Shown here one piece after another: positions 16,610-25,086 of a DNA stretch of 64,000 bases. Numbering within the stretch: position 1 is the stretch's first letter; the number at the start of each line of letters is the position of its first letter. The notes under the pieces are model-generated. The model saw nothing but the letters and a program-made list of their open reading frames with translations, did no database searches and had not been told where the DNA came from. The DNA lies in contig NZ_CABFMN010000150.1 of NCBI RefSeq assembly GCF_901875635.1, forward strand, positions 1-64,000, given 5' to 3'. A program made the translations under genes and the position numbers. The stretch comes from Xylophilus ampelinus (GTDB lineage: Bacteria; Pseudomonadota; Gammaproteobacteria; Burkholderiales; Burkholderiaceae_C).

Positions 16610-17062
16610 ATGCAAGTCATTCTTCTGGACAAGGTCGTCAACCTCGGCACGCTGGGCGAGATCGTCAAGGTCAAGGACGGCTACGCACGCAACTTCCTGA
16701 TCCCTTCGGGCCGCGCACGCCGCGCCACCGAAGCGGCCAAGGCCGAGTTCGAAGCCAAGCGCGCCGAACTGGAAAAGGCTGCGGCCGCCAAGCTGGCCGA
16801 AGCGCAGAAGCAGGGCGAGAAGCTCGGCGGCACGACCGTCAAGCTGACGCAGAAGGCCGGCGTCGACGGCCGCCTGTTCGGTTCCGTCACCAACCACGAC
16901 GTGGCCGACGAGCTGAAGAAGCAGGGCTACGACGTCGCCAAGTCGCAGGTGCGCCTGCCCAACGGCCCGATCAAGACCGTGGGCGACACCACCGTGTCCG
17001 TGCAACTGCACACCGACGTGGTGGTCGAGATCACCGTGACGGTGTACGGCGAGACCGCGTAA
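16610..17062 (+). CDS. rplI: 50S ribosomal protein L9
   Basis: Large-subunit protein with an N-terminal rRNA-binding domain ([30 protein letters not shown]), a long central helix rich in Ala, Glu and Lys, and a C-terminal globular domain ([18 protein letters not shown]). The 150 residues match the family. It is the last gene of the operon; an intergenic repeat and a strong terminator follow. Confidence 0.97.
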   Translation: MQVILLDKVVNLGTLGEIVKVKDGYARNFLIPSGRARRATEAAKAEFEAKRAELEKAAAAKLAEAQKQGEKLGGTTVKLTQKAGVDGRLFGSVTNHDVADELKKQGYDVAKSQVRLPNGPIKTVGDTTVSVQLHTDVVVEITVTVYGETA

Positions 17063-17069
17063 CTGTTGC

Positions 17070-17150
17070 TCGCCCCCAGGCTGCGCGGCACGTGGTGCCG
17101 CTACGCCAACCCCCGACCGGGGGCAACATCAGCGGCCCGGCCAAGCCGGT
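17070..17150 (+). repeat. Second dispersed repeat family (CCCCC/GGGGG type), copy 1
   Basis: It begins CGCCCCCAGGCTGCGC, contains the inverted pair CCCCCG/CGGGGG, and ends CAGCGGCCCGGCCAAGCC. A reverse-strand relative lies at 50205-50271. It sits between rplI and its terminator. Confidence 0.65.
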
Positions 17151-17174
17151 TCCGCGATGTTCCCCGCGTCGAGC

Positions 17175-17206
17175 GCACAAGCCGCCCCCGGGCGGCTTGT
17201 GCTTTT
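17175..17206 (+). terminator. Intrinsic terminator after rplI
   Basis: GCACAAGCCGCC and GGCGGCTTGTGC form a perfect 12-bp stem around a 4-base loop, followed by TTTT. It ends the ribosomal operon 113 bases after rplI and separates it from dnaB. Confidence 0.9.
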
Positions 17207-17306
17207 GTGGCTCGGGTTGTCCCTCGCGCTGCACCGGAAGATCACCGTTTTTACACAGCGTTGTCCACACACGGCAGGGTGTGTGAGGCATAGCATGCAA
17301 GGTTCC

Positions 17307-18713
17307 ATGTCCGCCGTCTTCTCCTACGCCGACAACGATCCGCCGGATCGCCAGGTCGCACAGCTTCGCATCCCCCCGCACTCCCTCGAAGCCGAATCCA
17401 GCGTGCTGGGCGGCCTGCTGCTGGACAACGGCGCCTGGGACCGCGTGGGCGACCTGCTGGTCGACGGCGACTTCTACCGTCACGAGCACAAGCTGATCTA
17501 CGCGGCGATCGGCGGCTTGATCAACGCCAACAAGCCGGCCGACGTCATCACCGTCTACGAGCAGCTGCAGAACCTCGGCAAGGCCGAGGAGGTGGGCGGC
17601 CTGCAGTACCTCAACTCGCTCGCGCAGTACGTGCCGAGCGCGAGCAACATCCGCCGTTACGGCGAGATCGTTCGCGAGCGGTCGATTCTGCGCAAGCTGA
17701 TTTCCGCCTCGGACGAGATCGCGACCAACGCCTTCAACACGCAGGGCAAGGCGGTCGACAAGATCCTCGACGAGGCCGAACAGAAGATCTTCAACATCGG
17801 CGAGGAAGGCTCGCGGATGAAGCAGGGCTTCCAGAGCATGGATTCCCTGGTGGTCGAGCTGCTCGACCGCGTCACCGAGATGGCGGACAACCCGAACGAC
17901 ATCACGGGCGTGCCGACCGGCTTCTACGACTTCGACAGGATGACCTCGGGCATGCAGGCCGGCGACATGATCGTGCTGGCCGCGCGGCCCTCGATGGGCA
18001 AGACCTCGCTGGCCATCAACATCGCCGAGCACGTGGCGCTCAACGAGGGCCTGCCGGTGGCGGTGTTCTCGATGGAAATGGGCGCCGCCCAGCTCGCGGT
18101 GCGTATCGTGGGTTCCATCGGCCGCATCGACCAGGGCCACCTGCGCACCGGCAAGCTCACCGACGAGGAATGGCCGCGCCTGACCGAGGCGATCGAGAAG
18201 CTGCGCACCATCTCGCTGCACATCGACGAGACGCCGGGCCTGACGTCGAGCGAGTTGCGCGCCAACGCACGGCGCCTGGCGCGCCAGTGCGGCCAGCTCG
18301 GCCTGATCGTGGTCGACTACCTGCAGCTGATGAGCGTGTCCGGCGGCATGGCGGACGAGAACCGCGCGACGGCCGTCGGCGAAATCTCGCGCGGCCTGAA
18401 GATGCTGGCCAAGGAGCTGAAGTGCCCCGTGATCGCGCTGTCGCAGCTCTCACGGGGCGTGGAGTCGCGCACCGACAAGCGTCCCATGATGAGCGACCTG
18501 CGCGAGTCCGGCGCCATCGAGCAGGATGCGGACGTGATCATGTTCATCTACCGCGACGACTACTACAACAAGGACTCCAAGGAGCCCGGCGTCGCCGAAG
18601 TCATCATCGCCAAGCAGCGCAACGGCCCGACCGGCACCGTGAAGCTGGGCTTCCTCAAACCGCTCACCAAGTTCGAGAATCTGGCGCCGGGCATGGGCGG
18701 CGACGATTTCTGA
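17307..18713 (+). CDS. dnaB: Replicative DNA helicase DnaB
   Basis: Hexameric 5'-3' helicase at the replication fork. The 468 residues have the N-terminal primase-interaction domain (PPHSLEAESSVLGGLLLDN) and the RecA-like motor with the P-loop ARPSMGKTS near residue 230, VDYLQLM as Walker B, and SQLSRGVESR. The C-terminus is MGGDDF. MSAVFSYADNDPP at 17307 was chosen as the start; an in-frame ATG 12 bases earlier is possible. The word TTGTCCACA at 17261, one base from a DnaA box, lies upstream. No intein is present. Confidence 0.97.
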   Translation: MSAVFSYADNDPPDRQVAQLRIPPHSLEAESSVLGGLLLDNGAWDRVGDLLVDGDFYRHEHKLIYAAIGGLINANKPADVITVYEQLQNLGKAEEVGGLQYLNSLAQYVPSASNIRRYGEIVRERSILRKLISASDEIATNAFNTQGKAVDKILDEAEQKIFNIGEEGSRMKQGFQSMDSLVVELLDRVTEMADNPNDITGVPTGFYDFDRMTSGMQAGDMIVLAARPSMGKTSLAINIAEHVALNEGLPVAVFSMEMGAAQLAVRIVGSIGRIDQGHLRTGKLTDEEWPRLTEAIEKLRTISLHIDETPGLTSSELRANARRLARQCGQLGLIVVDYLQLMSVSGGMADENRATAVGEISRGLKMLAKELKCPVIALSQLSRGVESRTDKRPMMSDLRESGAIEQDADVIMFIYRDDYYNKDSKEPGVAEVIIAKQRNGPTGTVKLGFLKPLTKFENLAPGMGGDDF

Positions 18714-18751
18714 ACCGTCAGTGCGCGGCTTGCTCCAAATCCAGTTTCATT

Positions 18752-18809
18752 GAAGAAAAAGGGTCGCAGTGCCCGTCCTGCGTGGGTGAGCCGCTATCTT
18801 TTCTGTAGC
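18752..18809 (-). repeat. Dispersed repeat, copy 4
   Basis: Head-right copy: AAGAAAAAGGGTCGCAG on the left and the head GCTATCTTTTCTGTAGC on the right. It lies between the convergent dnaB and WYL genes, and its head supplies the TAG stop codon of the WYL gene. Confidence 0.7.
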
Positions 18810-19510
18810 GGTCGCGTCGGACGGTCGGCGCATTCGGCGCGCACCTGCCGCAGCAGGTCGGCCAAGGTCTTGCCGGGCTCGTCGCGAAAGCGATCGTCCA
18901 GCACCTGCACTGCGTCGATGCGGTCGGCGCGAAAGCCCCGGAAGTCCTCGCGCAGTTCGCACCAGGCCGAGAGCGTCCACACCTTGCCCCAATAGAAGCA
19001 GCCCAGCGGCCGCACGGTGCGCTCGGTCGGCGCACCGCCCACGTCACGGTAGGCCAGCCGGAGCTTGCGCCGTGCCTGAACCGCCTCGCGCAAGGTCTGC
19101 AGGTGCGTGCGCGTGCCGGTGTCCATGGCCATCGCCGGCGCGTAGAGCGCGAGCGCTTCGGCCGACACCCGCGCGGCAGGCGGCAGCACCGACAGGATCT
19201 TGCCCAGCGCGCTGTCGATGTCGGCGGCCAGCGCCGGATCGACCCAGCTCTGTGCCAGCCGTGCCGCGGCCGTCAGCGCGGCCGCTTCGTCCTGCGTGAA
19301 CATCAGGGGCGGCAGGTCGAATCCGTTGCCCAGCCGGTAGCCCACGCCCGCCTCGCCCTCGATCGGCACGCCCTGGTGCTGCAGGTCGGCCACGTCGCGG
19401 TACACCGTCCGTTCCGAGACCTCCAGCCGCTGCGCGAGGAAGGCCGCCGTGGTCAGCCGCCGCCCGCGAATGAGCTGGACGATCTGGAACAGGCGGTCGG
19501 CGCGGCGCAT
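18794..19510 (-). CDS. YafY-type transcriptional regulator (HTH + WYL domain)
   Basis: A 238-residue regulator with an N-terminal HTH_11-type winged helix (RLTTAAFLAQRLEVSERTVY, about residues 17-36, then DVADLQHQGVPIEGEAGVGY) and a C-terminal WYL-type ligand-sensing domain (PLGCFYWGKVWTLSAWCELR). WYL proteins bind nucleic acid fragments or small ligands and often control DNA-damage or defence genes. Its last codons and TAG stop come from the head of a dispersed repeat. No defence system is adjacent; it stands upstream of nothing obvious on its strand, so its target is unknown. Confidence 0.85.
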   Translation of the reverse strand: MRRADRLFQIVQLIRGRRLTTAAFLAQRLEVSERTVYRDVADLQHQGVPIEGEAGVGYRLGNGFDLPPLMFTQDEAAALTAAARLAQSWVDPALAADIDSALGKILSVLPPAARVSAEALALYAPAMAMDTGTRTHLQTLREAVQARRKLRLAYRDVGGAPTERTVRPLGCFYWGKVWTLSAWCELREDFRGFRADRIDAVQVLDDRFRDEPGKTLADLLRQVRAECADRPTRPLQKR

Positions 19511-19570
19511 GGTGGGTGGGGCAGTCGCAGGCGGTAGGCGGCAGGCGGGTCTCGGTGGTCGGCGGCGGTA

Positions 19571-20101
19571 TCACAGGCGCAGCGCGCCAAGGTCCGCGCC
19601 CATGGCCCGCGCGATGCATTGCATATCGGCATCGCCGATCGACACCAGGCCGAAGCGGAACTTCGAGCCCCAGTGCGTCGGATCGTCGATGAAATCCAGG
19701 CGAGGAATCAGCGGGCCGATCGGCGCATCCTGCGCGGGCACGTAGCGTACATCGCGCCGCCAGGGGGCGAAGCCGCTGCCCATGTCGACCGTGTACGGTT
19801 CACCCGCCAGGACGATGCCCAGCGACACGAAGGACTGCAGCCGGTCCTGGCCACCCAACACCGTGGAAGGCGCGTAATACGCGATGCGGTCGCCCGGCGC
19901 GATGCGCCGCAGCGGCGCTTGCTTGCCGTGGCCCACCTGCATGAAACCCGTCGGCGCGTGGTCGCGGCCCCGGCGCGCGTGCTCGGCGCTGGCGACGGCG
20001 ATCCAGTTGCGTGGCGTGCGGTCGGCGCGGCCGGCCCGTGGACCGGCCGCAGTGCCGTCTTGGGCCTGCAGGACCAGGCGCAGGGGCAGGCGCATCGGCA
20101 T
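19571..20101 (-). CDS. EVE domain-containing protein (PUA-like fold)
   Basis: A 176-residue protein whose core ([16 protein letters not shown], then [25 protein letters not shown], ending [17 protein letters not shown]) matches the EVE/UPF0310 family, a PUA-like fold thought to recognise modified bases in DNA or RNA. The first 30 residues are an Ala/Arg-rich extension not usual for the family, so a later start is possible. It follows the VOC gene with only 2 bases between them, so the two are co-transcribed. A second, distinct EVE protein is at 63239-63706. Confidence 0.8.
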   Translation of the reverse strand: MPMRLPLRLVLQAQDGTAAGPRAGRADRTPRNWIAVASAEHARRGRDHAPTGFMQVGHGKQAPLRRIAPGDRIAYYAPSTVLGGQDRLQSFVSLGIVLAGEPYTVDMGSGFAPWRRDVRYVPAQDAPIGPLIPRLDFIDDPTHWGSKFRFGLVSIGDADMQCIARAMGADLGALRL

Positions 20102-20103
20102 GG

Positions 20104-20475
20104 TCAGTCCGCCGCATGCAGGCCGACGAGGTTGCCGTCCAGGTCCTGCACCTGGGCGAAGTAGCCGATGCCGGGCGCGATCAGCGTCTTGCCGACGACG
20201 ACTTTGCCGCCCGCGGCCTGTGCGCGTGTCAGCGCGGCATCGACACCGGGCGCGCAGTCGAGGTAGACGACCGTGCCGCCGCTGCCGCCCGCCTGCGCGG
20301 GGCGATGGACGATGCAGCCGCCGGCACCGGGCTTCTCGTGCGCGAAGACGGCCATCGTGTCGCCGCCGACGTCTTCGGTGCCGCGCATCGGGCGGTCGAG
20401 CAGGGCTTCGTAGAAGCGCTGCGACTTCGCGAGATCGGTGACGGGAATTTCGAACCAGGTGTTGGCGCTGTGCAT
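20104..20475 (-). CDS. VOC-family (glyoxalase/bleomycin-resistance-like) protein
   Basis: A 123-residue single-domain VOC protein ([20 protein letters not shown] at the start, ending [16 protein letters not shown]). Two beta-alpha-beta-beta-beta repeats are visible. The final [10 protein letters not shown] carries the usual metal-proximal segment, though aspartate replaces part of the normal histidine/glutamate set, so catalytic metal binding is uncertain. It is the first gene of a two-gene unit with the EVE gene. Confidence 0.8.
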   Translation of the reverse strand: MHSANTWFEIPVTDLAKSQRFYEALLDRPMRGTEDVGGDTMAVFAHEKPGAGGCIVHRPAQAGGSGGTVVYLDCAPGVDAALTRAQAAGGKVVVGKTLIAPGIGYFAQVQDLDGNLVGLHAAD

Positions 20476-20581
20476 GGAGCTTCTCCAGGGGTTGAGGAAG
20501 GCTGCATGCTGCGCGGGGGCTCCTGACAGCGTGTTGTCAGGAGCCTGGCAGGCGCCATCGCCCGGTGCTCATCGTTCAGGC

Positions 20582-20639
20582 AAAAAAGAGCCTGCGGCGC
20601 CCATGGGGCGTGCGCAGGCTGCTATGAAAAGCGTAGCAG
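20582..20639 (-). repeat. Dispersed repeat, copy 5
   Basis: Head-right copy with AAAAAAGAGCC on the left and the head GCTATGAAAAGCGTAGC on the right. It ends 8 bases from the phoH stop; read leftward, the stem and T-run could terminate phoH transcripts. Confidence 0.65.
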
Positions 20640-20646
20640 GCTCAGC

Positions 20647-22383
20647 TCAGAGCACGTCGCTCGCGAAGTCGGCCAGGCGCGAACGTTCGCCGCGCGCCAG
20701 CGTGATGTGGCCGCTGTGCGGCCAGCCCTTGAACCGGTCGACCGCGAAGGTGAGGCCCGAGGAGCCTTCGGTGAGGTAGGGCGTGTCGATCTGCGCCAGG
20801 TTGCCCATGCAGATGATCTTGGTGCCCGGGCCCGCACGCGTGACCAGCGTTTTCATCTGCTTGGGCGTGAGGTTCTGGGCCTCGTCGATGATCACGTACT
20901 TGTTCAGGAAAGTACGCCCGCGCATGAAGTTCATGCTCTTGATCTTGATCTTCGAGCGGATGAGTTCGTTGGTCGCCGCGCGGCCCCATTCACCGGCGCC
21001 CGAGCCGTCGCCCTTGGCGAGGAACTCGAGGTTGTCGTCCAGCGCGCCCATCCAGGGGCCCATTTTCTCCTCCTCGGTGCCTGGCAGGAAGCCGATGTCC
21101 TCGCCCACGCTCACGGTGGCGCGGGTCATGATGATCTCGGTGTAGCGGCGGTCGTCCAGCACCTGCGTGAGGCCCGAGGCCAGGGCCATCAGCGTCTTGC
21201 CGGTGCCGGCCGTGCCGGTGAGGGTGACGAAGTCGATCTCCGGGTCCATGAGCAGGTTCATGGCGAAGTTCTGCTCGCGGTTGCGCGTGGTCACGCCCCA
21301 CACGGCGTTCTTGCCCGAGGCGTAGTCCTTGAGCGTCTTGAGCACCGCGGTCTTGTCGCGGATCTCGGTCACGCGCGCGTACATGCTGGGCTCGCCCGGC
21401 GCCTCGAAGTACACGAACTGGTTGATGTACAGGCTCGGTACGATCGGCCCGCTGATGCGGTAGAAGGTGCTGCTGCCCGACTGCCAGCTTTCGACCGTCT
21501 TGCTCTGGCGCGTCCAGAAGTCGGGCGGCAGCGCGAAGGAGCCGGAGTACAGCAGGTCACCGTCTTCAAGTGCCTTGTCGTTCTGGTAGTCGTCGGCGGC
21601 CAGGCCCAGCGCGCGCGCCTTGACGCGCATGTTGATGTCCTTGGACACCAGCACGACCTCGCGCCGGTCGGCACCGCTCTTGTTCTTCTCGTGCACCTCG
21701 CGCAGCGCCTGCACCACGCCGAGGATCTGGTTGTCGGCCTTCCCCTGCGGCAGGCTGGTGGGCAGGGTGTAGGCCAGCGGCTCGGTCTGGAAGAACAGCT
21801 TGCCGCCGGCCTCCTTGTGGCCGGTCGCGTCGAGCTTCAAGCCCTTGGCGATGTCGGCGCCCTGGGTGGCCGCGAGCGCGTCGAGCGTGCGGCTGGCCTG
21901 GCGGCCGTTGCGCGCGACCTCGGTCGTGCCCTTCTTGTGACCGTCCAGTTCCTCCAGCACGATCATCGGCAGGTAGATGTCGTGTTCCTCGAAGCGGAAC
22001 AGGCTCATCGGGTCGTGCAGCAGCACGTTGGTGTCGAGCACGAAGAGCTTGGCCGGGCCGGTGCTCTTGGCCCGCTTCGGGCGAGCGGGCGGCTCGGCGG
22101 CCGGGCGCGGCGCGGGCGCCACGGCGGGCGATTCGACCGGCACGTCGGCCGGGTTCGAGCGGCCGCGGGAGGAGGGCGCGCGCAGGTCCTCGCTGCCGCC
22201 GGCGTCGACCACGCGGCGGTCGTCGAACAGTTCGAGCGCCTGGCCTCCCCGGGTCCGCGGGTCGTCCGAATGCCGCTCAGCGGCCGGACGGCGCCCGTTT
22301 TTTGGCGCCGCGCGTGCCGGCGCGTCGAGCGCTTCCGGCGAGAGCAAGGCGGCACGTCGGGTGGGGGCGGGAGGCAGGGGCAT
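20647..22383 (-). CDS. PhoH-family protein with N-terminal PIN domain (PhoH2-like)
   Basis: A 578-residue protein. Residues 1-105 are a low-complexity, proline- and arginine-rich extension. A PIN nuclease-like domain follows (FVLDTNVLLHDP at about 112-123, with further acidic residues and DTNV/ED pairs). The C-terminal PhoH ATPase has the Walker A GTAGTGKT near residue 395 and the Walker B VIIDEAQNLT. Proteins with this layout (YlaK/PhoH2) are RNA helicase-nucleases in some bacteria. It is transcribed after bcp but separated from it by a terminator. The long N-terminal extension makes the true start uncertain. Confidence 0.88.
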   Translation of the reverse strand: MPLPPAPTRRAALLSPEALDAPARAAPKNGRRPAAERHSDDPRTRGGQALELFDDRRVVDAGGSEDLRAPSSRGRSNPADVPVESPAVAPAPRPAAEPPARPKRAKSTGPAKLFVLDTNVLLHDPMSLFRFEEHDIYLPMIVLEELDGHKKGTTEVARNGRQASRTLDALAATQGADIAKGLKLDATGHKEAGGKLFFQTEPLAYTLPTSLPQGKADNQILGVVQALREVHEKNKSGADRREVVLVSKDINMRVKARALGLAADDYQNDKALEDGDLLYSGSFALPPDFWTRQSKTVESWQSGSSTFYRISGPIVPSLYINQFVYFEAPGEPSMYARVTEIRDKTAVLKTLKDYASGKNAVWGVTTRNREQNFAMNLLMDPEIDFVTLTGTAGTGKTLMALASGLTQVLDDRRYTEIIMTRATVSVGEDIGFLPGTEEEKMGPWMGALDDNLEFLAKGDGSGAGEWGRAATNELIRSKIKIKSMNFMRGRTFLNKYVIIDEAQNLTPKQMKTLVTRAGPGTKIICMGNLAQIDTPYLTEGSSGLTFAVDRFKGWPHSGHITLARGERSRLADFASDVL

Positions 22384-22435
22384 GGGCGGTGGTACTCGCG
22401 GGATGGTGCGCCAACAGCGCGTGGGGCCTGAAAAA

Positions 22436-22468
22436 CGAAAAAGCCGCCTGGAGACCAGAGCGGCTTTG
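22436..22468 (-). terminator. Terminator between bcp and phoH
   Basis: Read leftward, AAAGCCGC, a 12-base loop and GCGGCTTTTTCGTTTTT form a stem-loop with a T tract, about 130 bases after the bcp stop. Confidence 0.75.
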
Positions 22469-22595
22469 TTCGGGGGATGCAGTCGTGAATCTCAACGGCA
22501 TGGACCCATTATGCACATCGCGCGCGGCAGGTCCTGGGGCCCGTTGCGCTGCGCCAACGTAGGTGCAGGACGCGCGAAAAAATGCGGCGCGAGAC

Positions 22596-23072
22596 TCAGG
22601 CGGCCTTCTTGAGCGCCTTGACTTCCTTGAGCACCTCGTCGACGTGGCCCGGCACCTTCAGGCCGCGCCATTCGGCCTTCAGCACGCCGTCGGCACCGAT
22701 CAGGAAGGTGCTGCGCTCGATGCCCTTGACCTTCTTGCCGTACATGATCTTGTTCTTGACCACGCCGAACATGTGGCACATCTTCTCTTCGGTGTCGGCG
22801 ATGAGTTCGAAAGGCAACTCGAGCTTGGCCTTGAACTCGTCGTGCGACTTCATGTTGTCGCGCGAGACGCCGAACACCGTGGCACCGGCCTTCACGAAGT
22901 CCTTGTAGTGGTCGCGGAACTGCATTGCCTCGGTAGTGCAGCCGGGGGTGTTGTCCTTGGGGTAGAAGTACAGCACCAGCACGTGGCCCAGGTGCGAGGT
23001 GTTCGAGACCTTGAGGCCGCCGGTGGCGTTGGCTTCGAATTCGGGAATGGGTTTGTTGACAACGATCGCCAT
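22596..23072 (-). CDS. bcp: Peroxiredoxin of the BCP/PrxQ family
   Basis: Thiol peroxidase that reduces hydroperoxides. The 158 residues match BCP length. The peroxidatic cysteine is C45 in TPGCTTEAM. In many BCP proteins a resolving cysteine sits five residues later; here position 50 is methionine. A further cysteine, C99 (EKMCHMF), is present. The enzyme may therefore be a 1-Cys type or use C99. The ATG at 23072 (MAIVVNKPIPEF) begins the family alignment; AGCGGAGAAAAC precedes it. It is a stand-alone leftward gene. Confidence 0.92.
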   Translation of the reverse strand: MAIVVNKPIPEFEANATGGLKVSNTSHLGHVLVLYFYPKDNTPGCTTEAMQFRDHYKDFVKAGATVFGVSRDNMKSHDEFKAKLELPFELIADTEEKMCHMFGVVKNKIMYGKKVKGIERSTFLIGADGVLKAEWRGLKVPGHVDEVLKEVKALKKAA

Positions 23073-23301
23073 GAAAATTGTTTTCTCCGCTGAGGGTTCC
23101 CGAGTAAAAACGCGGAACTGCCATGGTCGGCCGGCGCATGCCATACTGCGTTGACGCTGAACAGGCCTTGGCAAGCCTGCACACGCACATGCAGCGGGTC
23201 ATGCATCGAGCCGGCACCACCAGCGCGCAGCGCCCGTCGAGGCGTTGCGCAGTCGGCGGGCAGTCCGGTCTGCAACCCGCTATTTTACCCCGAATCGATT
23301 G

Positions 23302-23688
23302 TTAACCGCTACGTGCGGGCTCTTCGATGAGCAGCGCCGCGACCACGTGGCGCCCTTCGCCGGCCAGGATGTTGTAGGTGCGGCAGGCAGCCGCCGTATC
23401 CATGGTCTCGACACCGACGCCGCGCGCGACCAACGGCGCGATCCACGCCGGCCGAGGAAAGCGGATGCGATCCCCGCTGCCGAAGATGACGACCTCGGCA
23501 TTCAATGCAGCCAACTGCGCGAAGTGTTCCGTGCCCAGGTCCTCGAAGCGACCGCAGGGCCAGTCGAAGCGTTCCTCGCGTGCACCCACCACCACACTGC
23601 GGTCGATGCGCTCGCCGTTCACCGCGACCCAGCCGGGCCCGTGCGCCGTCACGGTCTGCACGTCGGGCCTGTCGGGTTGGAGCTTCAT
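23302..23688 (-). CDS. Mth938-like domain protein (NDUFAF3/DUF498 family)
   Basis: A 128-residue protein of the Mth938/AAMDC-like family. The conserved pattern is visible: GPGWVAVNGERI, then FEDLGTEHFAQL, NAEVVIFGSGDRIRFP, VGVETMDTAAACRTYNIL and GEGRHVVAALL. Human NDUFAF3 in this fold helps assemble complex I; bacterial roles are not settled. The ATG at 23688 (MKLQPDRPDVQTV) was chosen because upstream residues do not look coding. It is divergent from alaA across 112 bases. Confidence 0.85.
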   Translation of the reverse strand: MKLQPDRPDVQTVTAHGPGWVAVNGERIDRSVVVGAREERFDWPCGRFEDLGTEHFAQLAALNAEVVIFGSGDRIRFPRPAWIAPLVARGVGVETMDTAAACRTYNILAGEGRHVVAALLIEEPARSG

Positions 23689-23800
23689 GGAAACGGGGTG
23701 TGGAGCGAGTGTGCGGAGCGGCCCGCGAAGGGCGTGCACGGGGGTGAACTGTGGTCCAATTATAGGTTTTCCCCTGGTACAGGCGCCCCTCGGAGGGACT

Positions 23801-25024
23801 TTGAAAACGCTCAAGAAATCGGACAAGCTGGCCAATGTGCTCTACGACGTACGCGGTCCCATCGTGGATGCGGCGCGGCAGATGGAGGACGAGGGGCAGA
23901 AGATCATCAAGCTGAACATCGGCAACATGGCGCCGTTCGGCTTCGACGCCCCCGAAGAGATCCAGCAGGACATGATCCGCAACCTGCCGGACTCGGCGGG
24001 TTACTCCGACAGCAAGGGCATCTTCGCGGCACGCAAGGCCGTCATGCACTACACGCAGCAGCTCGGCATCGAGGGCGTGACGCTGGACGACATCTACCTG
24101 GGCAACGGCGCCAGCGAGCTGATCGTGATGGCCACCAACGCGCTGCTCAACGAAGGCGACGAGTTGCTGGTGCCCATGCCCGACTACCCGTTGTGGACCG
24201 CGGCGACCTCCCTGTCGGGCGGCTCGCCGGTGCACTACAAGTGCGACGAGGACAACGGCTGGCTGCCCGACCTCGAGGACATGCGCGCCAGGATCACGCC
24301 CCGCACGCGCGGCATCGTGGTCATCAACCCCAACAACCCGACCGGCGTGATCTACCCCGATGCGATGCTCAAGGGCATCGTGCAGATCGCGCGCGAGCAC
24401 GGGCTCGTGCTGCTGGTCGACGAGGTCTACGACAAGGTGCTGTACGACGGTGTGAAGTTCACCGCCATGGGCAGCCTCTCGACCGACGTGCTCACGCTCA
24501 CCTTCAATTCGCTGTCCAAGGCGTACCGCTCCTGCGGCTACCGCGCGGGCTGGATGGTGGTCTCGGGCCCCAAGCATGCGGCGGGCGACTACATCGAAGG
24601 CCTGAACATGCTGGCCAACCTCAAGCTCGGCTCGAACGTGCCGGGCCAGTGGGCGATCCAGACCGCGCTGGGCGGCTACCAGAGCATCCATGACCTGGTG
24701 AAGGAAGGCGGGCGGCTGCGCCGTCAGCGCGACCTGGCCTACGAGTTGATCACCGCCATCCCCGGCGTGACCTGCGTCAAGCCCTCGGCGGCGCTGTACA
24801 TGTTCCCCAGGCTCGACCCCAAGGTCTACCCGATCGAGGACGACCGCCAGTTCTTCATGCAGGTGCTGCGCGAGACGCGCGTGATGCTGGTGCAGGGCTC
24901 GGGCTTCAACTACGCCGACAACCAGCACTTCCGCATCGTGTTCCTGCCGCACGAGGACGACCTGCGCGAGGCCATCGGCCGCATCGCGAAGTTCCTCGAG
25001 CGCTACCGCACCCGCTTCGCCTGA
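23801..25024 (+). CDS. alaA: Alanine-synthesising aminotransferase AlaA-like (PLP-dependent)
   Basis: Class I/II aminotransferase that makes alanine from pyruvate and glutamate. The 407 residues closely follow AlaA/YfbQ: KSDKLANVLYDVRGP at the N-terminus, NIGNMAPFGFDAP, INPNNPTGVIYP, and the PLP lysine at position 240 in NSLSKAYRSCG. It starts with TTG at 23801, with CGGAGGGAC 5 bases upstream; the in-frame ATGs further upstream lie in non-coding-looking sequence. hom follows after 62 bases, so alaA-hom-thrC are probably one unit of amino-acid synthesis. Confidence 0.93.
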   Translation: MKTLKKSDKLANVLYDVRGPIVDAARQMEDEGQKIIKLNIGNMAPFGFDAPEEIQQDMIRNLPDSAGYSDSKGIFAARKAVMHYTQQLGIEGVTLDDIYLGNGASELIVMATNALLNEGDELLVPMPDYPLWTAATSLSGGSPVHYKCDEDNGWLPDLEDMRARITPRTRGIVVINPNNPTGVIYPDAMLKGIVQIAREHGLVLLVDEVYDKVLYDGVKFTAMGSLSTDVLTLTFNSLSKAYRSCGYRAGWMVVSGPKHAAGDYIEGLNMLANLKLGSNVPGQWAIQTALGGYQSIHDLVKEGGRLRRQRDLAYELITAIPGVTCVKPSAALYMFPRLDPKVYPIEDDRQFFMQVLRETRVMLVQGSGFNYADNQHFRIVFLPHEDDLREAIGRIAKFLERYRTRFA

Positions 25025-25086
25025 TTTCTATTGGGCGGCCCGTATGGCGCGCCCTGTGTTTTCCCGTGACTGAAAAGACTGCATCC

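Noticed and set aside
18794..20475. WYL regulator next to an EVE protein as a defence island
   Set aside because: No nuclease, methyltransferase, helicase or phage-related gene is adjacent; the neighbours are dnaB, a VOC protein and phoH, so there is no support for a defence system.
23073..23301. Possible small gene or RNA between bcp and the Mth938-like gene
   Set aside because: The short frames there have no ribosome site, and I could not find a stable RNA structure or terminator.
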